A stretch of 64,000 bases of DNA, from NCBI RefSeq assembly GCF_000325665.1, contig NC_019908.1:744001-808000 (forward strand). Direction: 5' to 3'. The stretch comes from Brachyspira pilosicoli P43/6/78 (GTDB taxonomy: Bacteria; Spirochaetota; Brachyspiria; Brachyspirales; Brachyspiraceae). Below are positions 27,629-38,110 of this stretch, piece after piece (position 1 is the stretch's first letter; every line of letters starts with the position of its first letter). Position numbers and translations under genes: made by a program. The notes under the pieces are model-generated. The model made no database searches, was not told the DNA's origin, and was given only the letters and a program-made list of their open reading frames with translations.

Positions 27629-29993
27629 ATACTCTATTTATAGTGTTTTCAAAATCTTCTCTTCCATTTTCAACTTTATTTAAAATATCTTCTATATCAT
27701 CTCTAACTTTGTTTATACCTTCTCTTTTTTCATTTAAAAGAGCATCAAATGAATTAGTTGCTTCAAGTAATTCAGTATTTAGCATATTAACTATTTTGTT
27801 TTTATTATCTTCAGCAAACTCTTTATTTTCATTTAATGAATAATCTATTTTATCCTTAAACTCTTTTAAAGAATCTTCCATATTTGAAACTATATCATTA
27901 TGTCTCTTATCACTTTCTTCTACTTGATGAACAAGACTATTTATGCTGTCGCTTATAGATTTCATACTAGTCTCTTCATAATTATCAAGAACTTCTTTTA
28001 ACTGACTTTTCAAACTATCTAAATAAGAGTTACCATATTCATACAAATTATTTCTAATCTCTTCTATGTTAGACTCAGCATTTTTTATACCAGTGTCCAA
28101 TTTCTCATTAGCACTATCAACTAAATCTTTTATCTCTGAAGAAGTTTTATCTAAAAGCTCTATACGTTTTTCTATATTTTCTTTTAAATTAATCTCTGTA
28201 TCTTTTAATAAATCTTGTATCTTATTGCTATCATTATCATACTGTTCTTTTAATACAGATAATTTTTCTGTAACATTATTTAAATCAGTATATGTATTTT
28301 TTATATAATTATCTACGCCAATTTCAAAATCTGATTTGATATTATTGAAATTATCTTCAAGTTCTTGTATCTTTTTATTAGCCTGCTCTTCTAAATCTTT
28401 ATACAAATATTCTTTTTCTAAACTTAAAGCATCTAATATCTCTTCTTGTTTGTTAGTTAATATAGAAGATATCTCAGAAGTTTGATAATGTATTTCATTC
28501 ATCTTGTCTTTTAGAATATTAGTTTCTGTTTCAACATCTGCTCTAAGTTCATTAATCTCAGCTATAAGAGAGCTTCTAGCATTATCTATAGAATATTCCA
28601 TATCATCTTGAGTTCTAGCTAATATATCATTTTTAAGTCTTTCTATATCATTAACTATCTCATCAAATTTACTCTCTGCCCTAAGCATAGTCTCTTCACT
28701 CATACCATCTATAGACACTATTAAATCAGAAAGCTCTTTAGTTTTGTTTCTATAAAGAGTGATAACACCATCATTTTCATTTTCAAGTATATCTCTTATA
28801 TTATTAGAGAATGCTTCTACTTCAGTTATTAAACGATTGCTAATATCATTTTTAAGAGTAGTAAACTCTGTTTCCAATTGAACAGTTTTATCTTCATAAT
28901 CTTTAGTTATTAATTCTGCTTTATCTTTGATGTCATCTATAGTTTTCTCTAAAGAATGTGCTTTATCTTCAACAGACTCTAAGAACTCTTCTTTTTCATT
29001 TCCTATTTTCTCTAATTCTTCTTTTAATGTGTTGTATAAGAACTCTTTAGTTTTTTCCATTTCACCTTTAAACTCTTCAACACTAGACTCTGTTATAGAG
29101 TTAAGTCTCTCCTGTATAGTATCTCTTAAGTTTATAAGTTCAACTTCAAGTCCTTCTTTAGACTGGCTCAAACTAGCATAACGCTCTTCTATATCTTTTG
29201 ATTTACTGTTAATCTCTTCAGCAAATAAAGAGTATTTATTTATAAGTTCATCTCTTCCCTTCTCAAATAACTCTGCTAATTGTTCTATGTTATTGCGTGC
29301 AGTTCTTTCAGCAAGCTGAGTAAGCTGATTTGTAAATAATTCTTCTTTCTTTGCAACATGAAGTTTAAACTCTTCTGTTAATGCTGATATCTTATCTTTC
29401 TCTTGTTCAGCCATATCTGTATAATGAGCATCACGAGCGAGCAAATTAGTAGTAAGAGCATCAAATCTCTTATACAATTCAGATTCAAAATCATTTAATT
29501 TAGCATTATAAGAAGCTATTAAATTATCTTGTATAGAAGAAACATTTTTTTCTAATTCTATCATTTTTGTTTTCACATCAGATATTCTTTTATATGTTTT
29601 TTCTATAGTGTTACGTTCTTTTAATACAGTATCAACTTTATTAAGTATGTCTAAATATGCCTCTTCGAGTGAATCTACTTGTTCCTGATATTGAGATACA
29701 GCAGCTTTATAATCTTTATATGATTCTATTTTATTATTAAGCTTAGCCAAATCTTCTTCCATAGACTTGCTTATAAAACCAGCTTTTTTTACAGCAATCT
29801 CCAAATCTATGGCATTATCCCTAACTTCTGATATTTTCTCTTCTATAATACCTTCTAATGCCGCTTTTTCTTCAGCAAAAATATCATCATAATTTGAGTT
29901 ATTATTGTTTTTTTTTCTATCGATAATTTTAGAAATACCGACAACTATAATAGGAATAATTAGCATTAACGCGAAATTCAATATAGGGAACAT
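27612..29993 (-). CDS. Membrane-anchored coiled-coil protein upstream of the giant
   Basis: I start at the ATG at 29993 (793 aa) because GGAGA stands seven bases before it; an in-frame start 39 bases upstream lacks this. Residues about 3-22 form one transmembrane helix (NFALMLIIPIIVVGISKII) followed by Arg/Lys, i.e. a signal anchor with the bulk predicted cytoplasmic by the positive-inside rule. The rest is continuous coiled coil of the same composition as the giant protein. Its stop codon lies 17 bases inside the next gene, indicating coupled translation. It could tether the giant protein to the inner membrane (inference). No enzymatic motif is visible. Confidence 0.85.
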   Translation of the reverse strand: MFPILNFALMLIIPIIVVGISKIIDRKKNNNNSNYDDIFAEEKAALEGIIEEKISEVRDNAIDLEIAVKKAGFISKSMEEDLAKLNNKIESYKDYKAAVSQYQEQVDSLEEAYLDILNKVDTVLKERNTIEKTYKRISDVKTKMIELEKNVSSIQDNLIASYNAKLNDFESELYKRFDALTTNLLARDAHYTDMAEQEKDKISALTEEFKLHVAKKEELFTNQLTQLAERTARNNIEQLAELFEKGRDELINKYSLFAEEINSKSKDIEERYASLSQSKEGLEVELINLRDTIQERLNSITESSVEEFKGEMEKTKEFLYNTLKEELEKIGNEKEEFLESVEDKAHSLEKTIDDIKDKAELITKDYEDKTVQLETEFTTLKNDISNRLITEVEAFSNNIRDILENENDGVITLYRNKTKELSDLIVSIDGMSEETMLRAESKFDEIVNDIERLKNDILARTQDDMEYSIDNARSSLIAEINELRADVETETNILKDKMNEIHYQTSEISSILTNKQEEILDALSLEKEYLYKDLEEQANKKIQELEDNFNNIKSDFEIGVDNYIKNTYTDLNNVTEKLSVLKEQYDNDSNKIQDLLKDTEINLKENIEKRIELLDKTSSEIKDLVDSANEKLDTGIKNAESNIEEIRNNLYEYGNSYLDSLKSQLKEVLDNYEETSMKSISDSINSLVHQVEESDKRHNDIVSNMEDSLKEFKDKIDYSLNENKEFAEDNKNKIVNMLNTELLEATNSFDALLNEKREGINKVRDDIEDILNKVENGREDFENTINRVYDVAN

Positions 29994-30024
29994 AATTATC
30001 TCCAGTGGACAAAAAATATAGTAT

Positions 30025-30051
30025 ATTAACATAATAATATATTATGTTAAT
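30025..30051. promoter_or_regulatory. Perfect 12-bp inverted repeat over the coiled-coil operon promoter (operator candidate)
   Basis: ATTAACATAATA, 3-base spacer, TATTATGTTAAT. The palindrome covers the -10 region and predicted start site of the minus-strand promoter, a classic repressor position. Confidence 0.6.
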
Positions 30052-30062
30052 GTATAAGTCAA
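30034..30062 (-). promoter_or_regulatory. Promoter of the coiled-coil operon
   Basis: Minus strand TTGACT (30062-30057), 17-bp spacer, TATTAT (30039-30034). The ATG of the first gene follows about 40 bases downstream. Confidence 0.7.
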
Positions 30063-30142
30063 TAGTTTTTTACAATTTTATTACAATAAGACATATAGAA
30101 TTTAATCTTTTAATAAAAATATTATATAAAATTAGTTTTTAA

Positions 30143-30898
30143 CTAGTTCCATATATTTAAAAAGTCATGCATATACTTAGATATATCAGCATCATACAAT
30201 TTATCAATTAAATTAATATCAAAATCTCTAACTAAACCATAATAATATAATGAAGAATCTTTTAATATTAGTATTTTATTTGCAAAATATAAAGCACTAT
30301 TTAAATCATGAAGCACAGCAACAATACATCTGTTTTCATTTTCTAATACCCATTGTTTTAAGTCATTTATTAAATCTAATTGTATATTCAAATCCAAATG
30401 ATTAGTAGGCTCATCTAAAATTATAATATCAGGCTCTTTTGCAAAAATACGTGCCAAAAATACCCTCTGAAGCTCCCCTCCAGAAATCTCGGTTATAAGT
30501 TTATCTTTTAAATGTAATATTTTTAGTTTCTCTAAACAATGCAAAACAAAATCTTTATCCTCTTTGCTGGGTAAGGACAAAAGCCTATCTTTGAAATTAA
30601 GATATCTCCCCATCATCACAGTATCATAAACAGTGTATCCAAAATATATATTATACACCTGACTCATCATAGCTATTTTTTTATATAACTCATTATAATT
30701 TTTTTGATTATTTATAAGTATATCACCTTTAAAATCTACTAAATTACATAAAGCATTTAATAAACTACTCTTCCCAGAGCCATTTGCTCCTATTATGCAT
30801 AAAATATCATTGCTAAAAACTTCAAAACTAATATCTTTTAATATGTTTATATTATTGTAAGAAATATAAAGATTTTTCACTTCTATAATTTTTTTCAT
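30143..30898 (-). CDS. Iron-siderophore/haem/cobalamin ABC transporter ATP-binding protein (FecE/BtuD type)
   Basis: ATPase of a type II importer. 251 aa with Walker A GANGSGKSS, signature ISGGELQRVFLARIFA, Walker B IIILDEPTNHLD and switch His in VLHDLN. The DEPTNHLD Walker B is typical of the FecCD-family ATPases. Last gene of a three-gene operon (binding protein, permease, ATPase), 9 bases after the permease. Confidence 0.9.
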   Translation of the reverse strand: MKKIIEVKNLYISYNNINILKDISFEVFSNDILCIIGANGSGKSSLLNALCNLVDFKGDILINNQKNYNELYKKIAMMSQVYNIYFGYTVYDTVMMGRYLNFKDRLLSLPSKEDKDFVLHCLEKLKILHLKDKLITEISGGELQRVFLARIFAKEPDIIILDEPTNHLDLNIQLDLINDLKQWVLENENRCIVAVLHDLNSALYFANKILILKDSSLYYYGLVRDFDINLIDKLYDADISKYMHDFLNIWN

Positions 30899-30907
30899 AA
30901 ATAAACC

Positions 30908-31897
30908 CTAATTTTTAATAAAAACATACAAAAAGAAAGGAGCTCCTATAATAGCCGTAACTATACCTATTGGAATATTAGCACCAGAAATAATAATTCT
31001 TGAAAATATATCAGCAATATTTAAAATCAAAGCCCCAATTAAAGCACTCATAGGAATCACTATAATATGCTTAGCACCAAAAAGACGCCTTGCAATATGA
31101 GGCGATATTAAATCTACAAATCCAATCACCCCCACAAAAGCAACTAAAACACCAGTAATCAAAGAAGATAATAATACAAATAGTATTCTAGCCTTTTTAG
31201 GGTTAACTCCAAGAAGAAAAGTCTCTTTATCACCAAAAGTAATAATGTCTAAAATATTAGCATTTTTTATTAATACAATAAGAAATATTATAGTTAATAA
31301 TATTATAATAAAAATATCAAAATAATTCCTAACAAATAAATTACCCAACTGCCAAAATATTATCTGATTAGAATATTTAGGAAAAGCATAGGCAAAAAAA
31401 CTCATAATAGAGCTAAAAAATAATGATATAACAACTCCCGCAAGTATTATAGAATTACTGCTTATATCTTTATCTATTTTTCTTGAAATAAAAAGTATAA
31501 ATAATATAGTAATAAAACCAAAAAGAACAGAAGAAATTATAAAAAAGTAATAGTTAAAATATATACCGCTAATTATAATTAAACTCACCCCAAAACCAGC
31601 CCCAGAAGATATACCCAAATTATATACAGAAGCTAAACTGTTCTTTAATATAGACTGCATAACAATGCCTGTCATAGATAAAGAAGCACCAACAAATAAT
31701 GATAAAATAATATGCGGAAGTCTTATATTAAAAACTATATTTATTTTATTTATATTTTCAACAAAGCCCAAATTAAATAATTTATATAATATAATAGACA
31801 CTACTTCTTTAGGTGAAATAAAAACACTTCCTATACATATTGATGTTATAATAGATAATATAAGTAAAATAAAGATTATTATTATTTTTTTTATCAT
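30908..31897 (-). CDS. FecCD/BtuC-family ABC transporter permease
   Basis: A 329-aa membrane protein with about nine to ten helices. Family motifs are visible: RLPHIILSLFVGASLSMTGIVMQ near the N-terminus and GFVDLISPHIARRLFGAKH in the coupling region. One polypeptide of this family forms a homodimer, so a second permease is not needed. It starts five bases after the binding-protein stop. Confidence 0.9.
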   Translation of the reverse strand: MIKKIIIIFILLILSIITSICIGSVFISPKEVVSIILYKLFNLGFVENINKINIVFNIRLPHIILSLFVGASLSMTGIVMQSILKNSLASVYNLGISSGAGFGVSLIIISGIYFNYYFFIISSVLFGFITILFILFISRKIDKDISSNSIILAGVVISLFFSSIMSFFAYAFPKYSNQIIFWQLGNLFVRNYFDIFIIILLTIIFLIVLIKNANILDIITFGDKETFLLGVNPKKARILFVLLSSLITGVLVAFVGVIGFVDLISPHIARRLFGAKHIIVIPMSALIGALILNIADIFSRIIISGANIPIGIVTAIIGAPFFLYVFIKN

Positions 31898-31902
31898 AAT
31901 AT

Positions 31903-32790
31903 TTATTTAATATCCTTATATTCTTCTGGGTAAATATATTTAGCCATTAATATTATAGAAGAGACTATATTATGCGTTGGAAGAGATGTACCTTCTACAA
32001 AAAATACTTTACTTGTTTTTACAGCATTAATATCTTTCCAAGCAGCCCTATTTGTTATTTCTGCTACTGGGTTATTTACATAATCAACACTAGTAAAAAT
32101 TATATCAGGATTTAAATATACAACATCTTCTTCAGATATACTTATCCATTCATTTCTATTAGAAAAAATATTCTTAGCACCTATAATATTAATAATATCA
32201 TCTAAATAAACATTAGAACCAAAACTATATAAATTAGGAAGAGCAGATATTTCAAAATAAACAGTTTTTTTGTTTGTGATAGTATCTCCTATATCTTTTA
32301 TTTCTTTTATTTTTGTACGCATATTAGAAACAACTTCTTTAGCCCTATCATCAGCATTTAATACTTTTCCCAAAAAATATATATCATCTTCTATACCCTT
32401 TAGTGTTTCACTGTTTGTAATTGTTATAATTGTAGGATTAGACAATGAAAGAAGAGAGTTTTTAGTATAAAATGCTGTGAGATTGTTTATAAATATAATA
32501 TCAGAGTCAAGTGAAATAATTTTTTCTGCATCAGGGTTTAACATATCAAAAACATTAGAAACATTCATATTATTTTTTTCGAGAATGTCTTTAGAAAAAG
32601 TGTCAGCAGCTATTATTTTATTGGCCATATTCAAATCAATTAATATATCAGTAACTCCAGGAGAGAGAGAGATTATTTTTTCTATTTTTTTATTTTGTAT
32701 TATATTATTTTTATCACTATTGTTAATCTCATTTTTGGAACATGAGCATATTGATAAAATAAAAATAATAAAGAAAAAAAACTTATACAT
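31903..32790 (-). CDS. Substrate-binding lipoprotein, FhuD/BtuF family
   Basis: A 295-aa lipoprotein (signal MYKFFFFIIFILSICSC, lipobox LSIC or CSC at residues 14-17). Fold motifs: IEKIISLSPGVTDILIDLNMANKIIA at the start of the first lobe, NPDIIFTSVDYV near the hinge. Ligand may be a siderophore, haem or cobalamin; the sequence does not decide. The promoter just upstream shows no recognisable cobalamin riboswitch or Fur box, and the leader is too short for a riboswitch. Confidence 0.85.
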   Translation of the reverse strand: MYKFFFFIIFILSICSCSKNEINNSDKNNIIQNKKIEKIISLSPGVTDILIDLNMANKIIAADTFSKDILEKNNMNVSNVFDMLNPDAEKIISLDSDIIFINNLTAFYTKNSLLSLSNPTIITITNSETLKGIEDDIYFLGKVLNADDRAKEVVSNMRTKIKEIKDIGDTITNKKTVYFEISALPNLYSFGSNVYLDDIINIIGAKNIFSNRNEWISISEEDVVYLNPDIIFTSVDYVNNPVAEITNRAAWKDINAVKTSKVFFVEGTSLPTHNIVSSIILMAKYIYPEEYKDIK

Positions 32791-32804
32791 AAATACAATA
32801 ATTA

Positions 32805-32833
32805 ATATTATGATATAAGCAATTATTTGTCAA
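32805..32833 (-). promoter_or_regulatory. Promoter of the FecB/C/E-like operon
   Basis: Minus strand TTGACA (32833-32828), 17-bp spacer, TAATAT (32810-32805). Start site close to the ATG, so a very short leader. Confidence 0.65.
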
Positions 32834-32851
32834 TTTATATTTGATGATAAT

Positions 32852-32898
32852 AAAAAAAATAATTCTAAAACCATAATAATACTTATGATTTTAGAATT
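32852..32898 (-). terminator. Terminator of rpsA
   Basis: AATTCTAAAA / TTTTAGAATT stem extended by ATAA/TTAT, followed on the minus strand by a run of eight T. Confidence 0.85.
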
Positions 32899-32911
32899 AT
32901 AATTATATAAA

Positions 32912-34582
32912 TTAATTTTTAATATTATCGAAAGGATTATAAGTTAAAGAAGTAGGCTCTTCTTTAGAAATATAGCTTTGAGTTTCTTTTTTGTTTTCAG
33001 CTTCCATATACTCTCTTCTAGAAAGAGATATTCTTCTTTTTACCTGATTAACTTCTCTTACAACAAAAGGATAACTCTCTCCAACTTTAAGTACACTTTC
33101 TAAAGTTTCTCCTTTAGGTAAATCTATTTGAGAAATATGCATATATCCTTCTAAATCATTTTCTAAAGATACTATAACACCAGAATCTATAATAGCCTTA
33201 ACAGTACCATTAACTATAGAGCCATGAGGATGAGCCTTGTCAAATACTCTCCAAGGACTTTCTTTAGTATGTTTATAGCTAAGCTTAATTCTCTGCTTAT
33301 CTCTATCTATAGACATAATAACCATTTCAACTTCTTCATTTTCTTTTATATAGTCTTTAATATTAACAGTATTGTTCATCCAATCAAAATCGCTAATATC
33401 ACATATACCCTCAAGACCATTAGGAAGTTCAAATACAGCAAAGTCTTTGAATATTCTTTTTACTTTACATTTTACAGAACTCTTAACAGGGAAATCTCTC
33501 TCAGCACTGTCCCAAGGATTATCTTTAACTTGTTTTAAGCCTAAAGTTAATTTTCTCTCAGGTACATTCATATCAAGAATTTTACATTCTAAATAAGCAC
33601 CAACTTTAACAAAATCATTAGGATTATTAACATGAGAGTTCCAGCTCAAATCAGAAACATGTATAAGACCTTCAACGCCTTCATATACATTTACAAAAGC
33701 ACCAAACTTTTTAACAGTAGTAACTTCACCTTTGATTATATCTCCAACATGATACTCTTCAACAAACTTATACCAAGTGTCACCTTCAAGCTGTTTAATA
33801 CCTAAATCAACTTTTCTTTTTTCTTTATCAACAGATAAAACTTGGAATTTTCTTTCTTCGCCTTTAGTGATAATGTTTTTAGGGTTAATAATCTTAGCCC
33901 AAGACATATTTGGTATAGCAAGGAAACCGTCTAAACCTTCAGTTAATTGTATGAAAGCACCGAATTTCTCTATGTTTTTAACTTTTCCTTCTACTATATC
34001 ACCTTCTTTTAAATTTGATAAATATTCTTCTATTACTTTATTTTGAGTCTCTTCTTGTAAAACTCTTCTAGAAACAACAATATCTTTATTTCCTTTTCTG
34101 TCTATAATCTTAAATTGAAACTCTTTGCCTATATAATCAGCTTCTTTAATTCCTCTAGAAATATCAATTTGAGAAAAAGGACAAAAAGCACTGTGTCCCA
34201 TTATAGAAACAGTAAATCCGCCTTTAATAGCCTCTTTAACAACACCATTAATTGGAGTAGCATTTTTCACAGCATCTTCTATTAAATCTTGAGCCTTTCT
34301 CTTATCAATCTCTCTCTTAGATAAAATAACATAACCTTTATTATTATCTTGTCCTTTTATTACAGCCTCAATCTCTTCACCTTTAACAGGCTCTTTATCA
34401 AACTCGTTTCTATTTATTTTACCTTCAACCTTATAATTAAAATCTATAAAAACATCAGTGTCATCGAATTGAACTATTTTTCCGCTAACAACACTTCCAA
34501 GTTTAAAGTGCGTTTTATTGTCACTCTCCTCTAATGCCTTAAGAAATTCATTTTGTTGTTCTGATAAATTATTATCTTCCAT
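32912..34582 (-). CDS. rpsA: 30S ribosomal protein S1
   Basis: Binds mRNA leaders and helps recruit them to the 30S subunit. 556 aa with six S1/OB-fold repeats at about 20-85, 105-170, 190-260, 280-345, 365-430 and 450-520; repeats 3 and 4 have the strongest consensus (GxVKxxxxFGAFVxL..GxxGLIHVSxxSW). Six repeats match full-length S1. The ribosome site GGAGGGAGAGGG is unusually strong. It follows cmk, the widespread cmk-rpsA arrangement. Confidence 0.93.
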   Translation of the reverse strand: MEDNNLSEQQNEFLKALEESDNKTHFKLGSVVSGKIVQFDDTDVFIDFNYKVEGKINRNEFDKEPVKGEEIEAVIKGQDNNKGYVILSKREIDKRKAQDLIEDAVKNATPINGVVKEAIKGGFTVSIMGHSAFCPFSQIDISRGIKEADYIGKEFQFKIIDRKGNKDIVVSRRVLQEETQNKVIEEYLSNLKEGDIVEGKVKNIEKFGAFIQLTEGLDGFLAIPNMSWAKIINPKNIITKGEERKFQVLSVDKEKRKVDLGIKQLEGDTWYKFVEEYHVGDIIKGEVTTVKKFGAFVNVYEGVEGLIHVSDLSWNSHVNNPNDFVKVGAYLECKILDMNVPERKLTLGLKQVKDNPWDSAERDFPVKSSVKCKVKRIFKDFAVFELPNGLEGICDISDFDWMNNTVNIKDYIKENEEVEMVIMSIDRDKQRIKLSYKHTKESPWRVFDKAHPHGSIVNGTVKAIIDSGVIVSLENDLEGYMHISQIDLPKGETLESVLKVGESYPFVVREVNQVKRRISLSRREYMEAENKKETQSYISKEEPTSLTYNPFDNIKN

Positions 34583-34627
34583 ATTCGTCCCTCTCCCTCC
34601 TGAACTTAAAATCAGGTTAATATCTAA

Positions 34628-35307
<680 letters not shown>

Positions 35308-35417
35308 CTATAACCTTTATTCAAAAACTTTAATACTAATAATATATCATAAATAATTATAATTGACAAATATTTAAAAGAAAAATAAAATAATTAATTG
35401 TTAAAAAAATTAAATAT

Positions 35418-35894
35418 TTAGGAAATGTAAAAATTAAAACCAATATACATATGTGTGTCAAAATTAAATTTATTATATGATATAGAAAGGTTTCGAATCA
35501 TGTTGTCATAATAATTTTGCATTGTGCTTGAATATTGATAAAACACAGAGATTTTTCTATTTTTAGAAACAAAGATTTCTATTTCTTTTAAAGTTCTATA
35601 AAATGCTAGATAATAAACTTTGGTATTGATATTTGGAGAATATGCTAATATATTATACAATTCAAAAACAACATCTAGTAAAAATATTTTATTAAACCAT
35701 ACAGCCTTACTAGTCATAGGAAAGTCTAATATTTTTAAACTCTGAGAATAATCTACATAATCTATATCTTCTATGTTAACGATAGATTTATTAAATTTAA
35801 TATATTCCTTAGGATAGAAACTATATTCTAATGAATAGGTTTTGGATACAACAAACACCAAAAATATAATACAAACTCTTAATAACAATTTCAT
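35418..35894 (-). CDS. Exported protein, unknown
   Basis: 158 aa with a clear signal peptide (LLLRVCIIFLVFVVSKTYS, cleavage near 20). The mature part is rich in Tyr, Phe and Asn, alternates polar and hydrophobic residues, and ends in a beta-like stretch (MYIGFNFYIS). I do not recognise the family; it could be a small outer-membrane or periplasmic protein. Divergent from the next gene. Confidence 0.65.
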   Translation of the reverse strand: MKLLLRVCIIFLVFVVSKTYSLEYSFYPKEYIKFNKSIVNIEDIDYVDYSQSLKILDFPMTSKAVWFNKIFLLDVVFELYNILAYSPNINTKVYYLAFYRTLKEIEIFVSKNRKISVFYQYSSTMQNYYDNMIRNLSISYNKFNFDTHMYIGFNFYIS

Positions 35895-36018
35895 AATTTA
35901 TTTTAACCTCATATATTATATATAATAATATAAAAATTTAAAGCTTTTTATTTTATTCTATTGACAAAAATATTTTATAATCTAAAATGAACAATGTTCA
36001 ATGAAAGAGGAGATTTTT

Positions 36019-37008
36019 ATGAAACACACTATTATAATACTATTTATTTTAAGCATACATATATATGCCCAAGAAACTAATTCAATAAAATTTAAAATGG
36101 ACACATACGAAACAAATACAAAATTAAAATGGAATTATAATCCTTTTAAAAATTATGACACAGACAGATATTTTTCTTCTTGGGCTGACCCAAACGCTTA
36201 TAACAGCAGTTTTTTATTAGGAACAATCTTTAATATAAAAGAGATGTACAAAAACCCTAATTTTAACTTTGACAATATTGATTTCTTTTATCACCCTACT
36301 CTTGCTACTGAAGTAACACCTATATCATTTAAATATATGGATATACATAGATTCAAAATTGGAGTTGGATTTTTAACACACTTCTTCTTGTCTAAATATA
36401 AAAATGGTACTAGTCAATATTATGGACAAAGTTTGATGTATGGTACTTATATGCAGGTAGAAACTTTTTTTGACTATATATACAATGATACTTTAAGATT
36501 TAGATTTAGCCCTTTAAGACATATATGTGCACATATTTCTGGAGATATACTTGGAGATGAAACTCTATATAATAGAGAAACAGAAGAGTTTAGAGACAGC
36601 GGTTTTGAGCAAATGCAGTTTTCTTTGCATTACAAATATTCTTGGTTTACATTTTATGGCGGAAGTTATTTTGCTATTACTGGATTTAAAAAATCAAATT
36701 TTGTTAATTTATTTGGTATATTTTCTGGTATTGATTTTAGAGTTCCTATATGGGGAGAGATTAGTTTTATAAGCAGCATATATTTAGCAGCCAATTTAGA
36801 TGAAATAAATACTGTAAAAAGAGGATATAATAGCTACACTATATTAGACTCTTATAATGAATGGACTCCAAGTATAGCTATAGGCATTGGTTTTGAGATA
36901 TATAGAATAACTGTAGGGGTAAAATACGAATATGCACGTTCAAAACAATTATATGCCTACAGAAACATGGAAAACAAAATAGGAATAGAAGCAAGTTTAT
37001 ACTTATAA
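36019..37008 (+). CDS. Outer-membrane beta-barrel-like protein, DUF1207-like
   Basis: The ATG at 36019 is preceded by GAGGAGA and opens a signal peptide (KHTIIILFILSIHIYA); an earlier in-frame ATG at 36001 lacks this. The 329-aa protein has alternating amphipathic strands rich in Tyr/Phe/Gly and ends in a strand (IGIEASLYL), features of an outer-membrane barrel. The run SPLRHICAHISGDILGDE and the SWADPNAYNSSF segment resemble DUF1207-type proteins (recognition from memory, moderate). No enzyme motif is seen. Confidence 0.7.
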   Translation: MKHTIIILFILSIHIYAQETNSIKFKMDTYETNTKLKWNYNPFKNYDTDRYFSSWADPNAYNSSFLLGTIFNIKEMYKNPNFNFDNIDFFYHPTLATEVTPISFKYMDIHRFKIGVGFLTHFFLSKYKNGTSQYYGQSLMYGTYMQVETFFDYIYNDTLRFRFSPLRHICAHISGDILGDETLYNRETEEFRDSGFEQMQFSLHYKYSWFTFYGGSYFAITGFKKSNFVNLFGIFSGIDFRVPIWGEISFISSIYLAANLDEINTVKRGYNSYTILDSYNEWTPSIAIGIGFEIYRITVGVKYEYARSKQLYAYRNMENKIGIEASLYL

Positions 37009-37081
37009 CCTTGACAATTTTTAAAAATCTTTTATTCTATATATATTAAATTTTTATATTCTTTTGATAGGAAATATACAC

Positions 37082-38008
37082 TTGAAAAAAGATATTAACG
37101 AAGAATACAAAGGTCCTGTAAGCGTATACCTAAAACAAATAGGTGAAATACGCAGACTCACAAAGGAAGAAGAATTAGAATTATGGCAGCGTCTTGAAGT
37201 TTGCCGAGAGAATAAAAATAAATTAATAGATGAGGACGAAGAAAAGTATTCTAAAGAAATTGAAGAGATTGATAAAGAAATAGATTCTATTCAGCATAAA
37301 TTAGTAAAGTCCAATTTAAGGCTAGTTATAAGTATTGCAAAGAGATATTATAATAGCGGTGTTCCTTTTATTGATATTATAGATGAAGGAAATATTGGTT
37401 TAATAGAAGCAGTAAAAAGGTTTGAATATAGAAAAGGATTTAAATTCTCTACTTATGGAGTGTGGTGGATAAAGCAAAGTATTGTTAAAGAAATATCAAG
37501 CAAAAGACATATCATAAGATTCCCAATGCATATAGCAAGATTAATAAAAAAAAGTATACAAATATCTAAAAACCTCACTCAGCAGCTTGGAAGAGAGCCT
37601 TCAATAGATGAAATAGCTAAAGAAATGAAAATAGACAGAAAAACTCTCTCTTCTATAATAGTATTCACACAAGAAACTGCTAGTGTAGACTCTTTCTTTA
37701 AAAACTCTGATAATAATGATATGACTTCTTTTATTGAAGATAAAAACTTCCCTTCACCTCATCAAGATGCTTTTATGGAAAGTTTAAGAGATACTTTAAC
37801 AGAAGCATTAAAAGCCCTAGACGAAAAAGAAAGAACTGTAATTATAGAAAGATTCGGACTCTACGGAAAAGAGCCTAAAACATTGGAAGATACAGGAAAA
37901 GAATTAAATATCACAAGAGAGAGAGTAAGACAAATACAAATAAAAGCATTAAAAAAACTATCTGGTCTTAACCTATCAAAAGAATTAAAAAGCTTCCTTT
38001 GGGATTAA
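37082..38008 (+). CDS. Alternative sigma-70 family RNA polymerase sigma factor (group 2-like)
   Basis: About 308 aa; I start at the TTG at 37082 because AGGA lies nine bases before it. Region 1.2 (VSVYLKQIGEIRRLTKEEE), region 2 with LRLVISIAKRYYNSG and the -10 recognition helix FSTYGVWWIKQSI, region 3 (LGREPSIDEIAKEM) and region 4 with the -35 helix TLEDTGKELNITRERVRQIQ are all complete. The large region 1.1 and non-conserved domain of RpoD are absent, so it is RpoS/SigA-like rather than the main factor. The regulon is unknown. TTGACA stands at 37011-37016, but a convincing -10 at the right distance is lacking. Confidence 0.88.
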   Translation: MKKDINEEYKGPVSVYLKQIGEIRRLTKEEELELWQRLEVCRENKNKLIDEDEEKYSKEIEEIDKEIDSIQHKLVKSNLRLVISIAKRYYNSGVPFIDIIDEGNIGLIEAVKRFEYRKGFKFSTYGVWWIKQSIVKEISSKRHIIRFPMHIARLIKKSIQISKNLTQQLGREPSIDEIAKEMKIDRKTLSSIIVFTQETASVDSFFKNSDNNDMTSFIEDKNFPSPHQDAFMESLRDTLTEALKALDEKERTVIIERFGLYGKEPKTLEDTGKELNITRERVRQIQIKALKKLSGLNLSKELKSFLWD

Positions 38009-38110
38009 CATATTGTGCGATTAATATACTTTTAATTATTTTTTTATAAAACATTTTTATTATTATCCGAATTAATTAACATATAATTTTAAAAAACGGA
38101 AGTAATAATT

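Noticed and set aside
35961-35981. TTGACA and TATAAT upstream of the DUF1207-like gene as one promoter
   Set aside because: Spacing is only 9 bases; each may belong to another promoter, but they cannot work as a pair.
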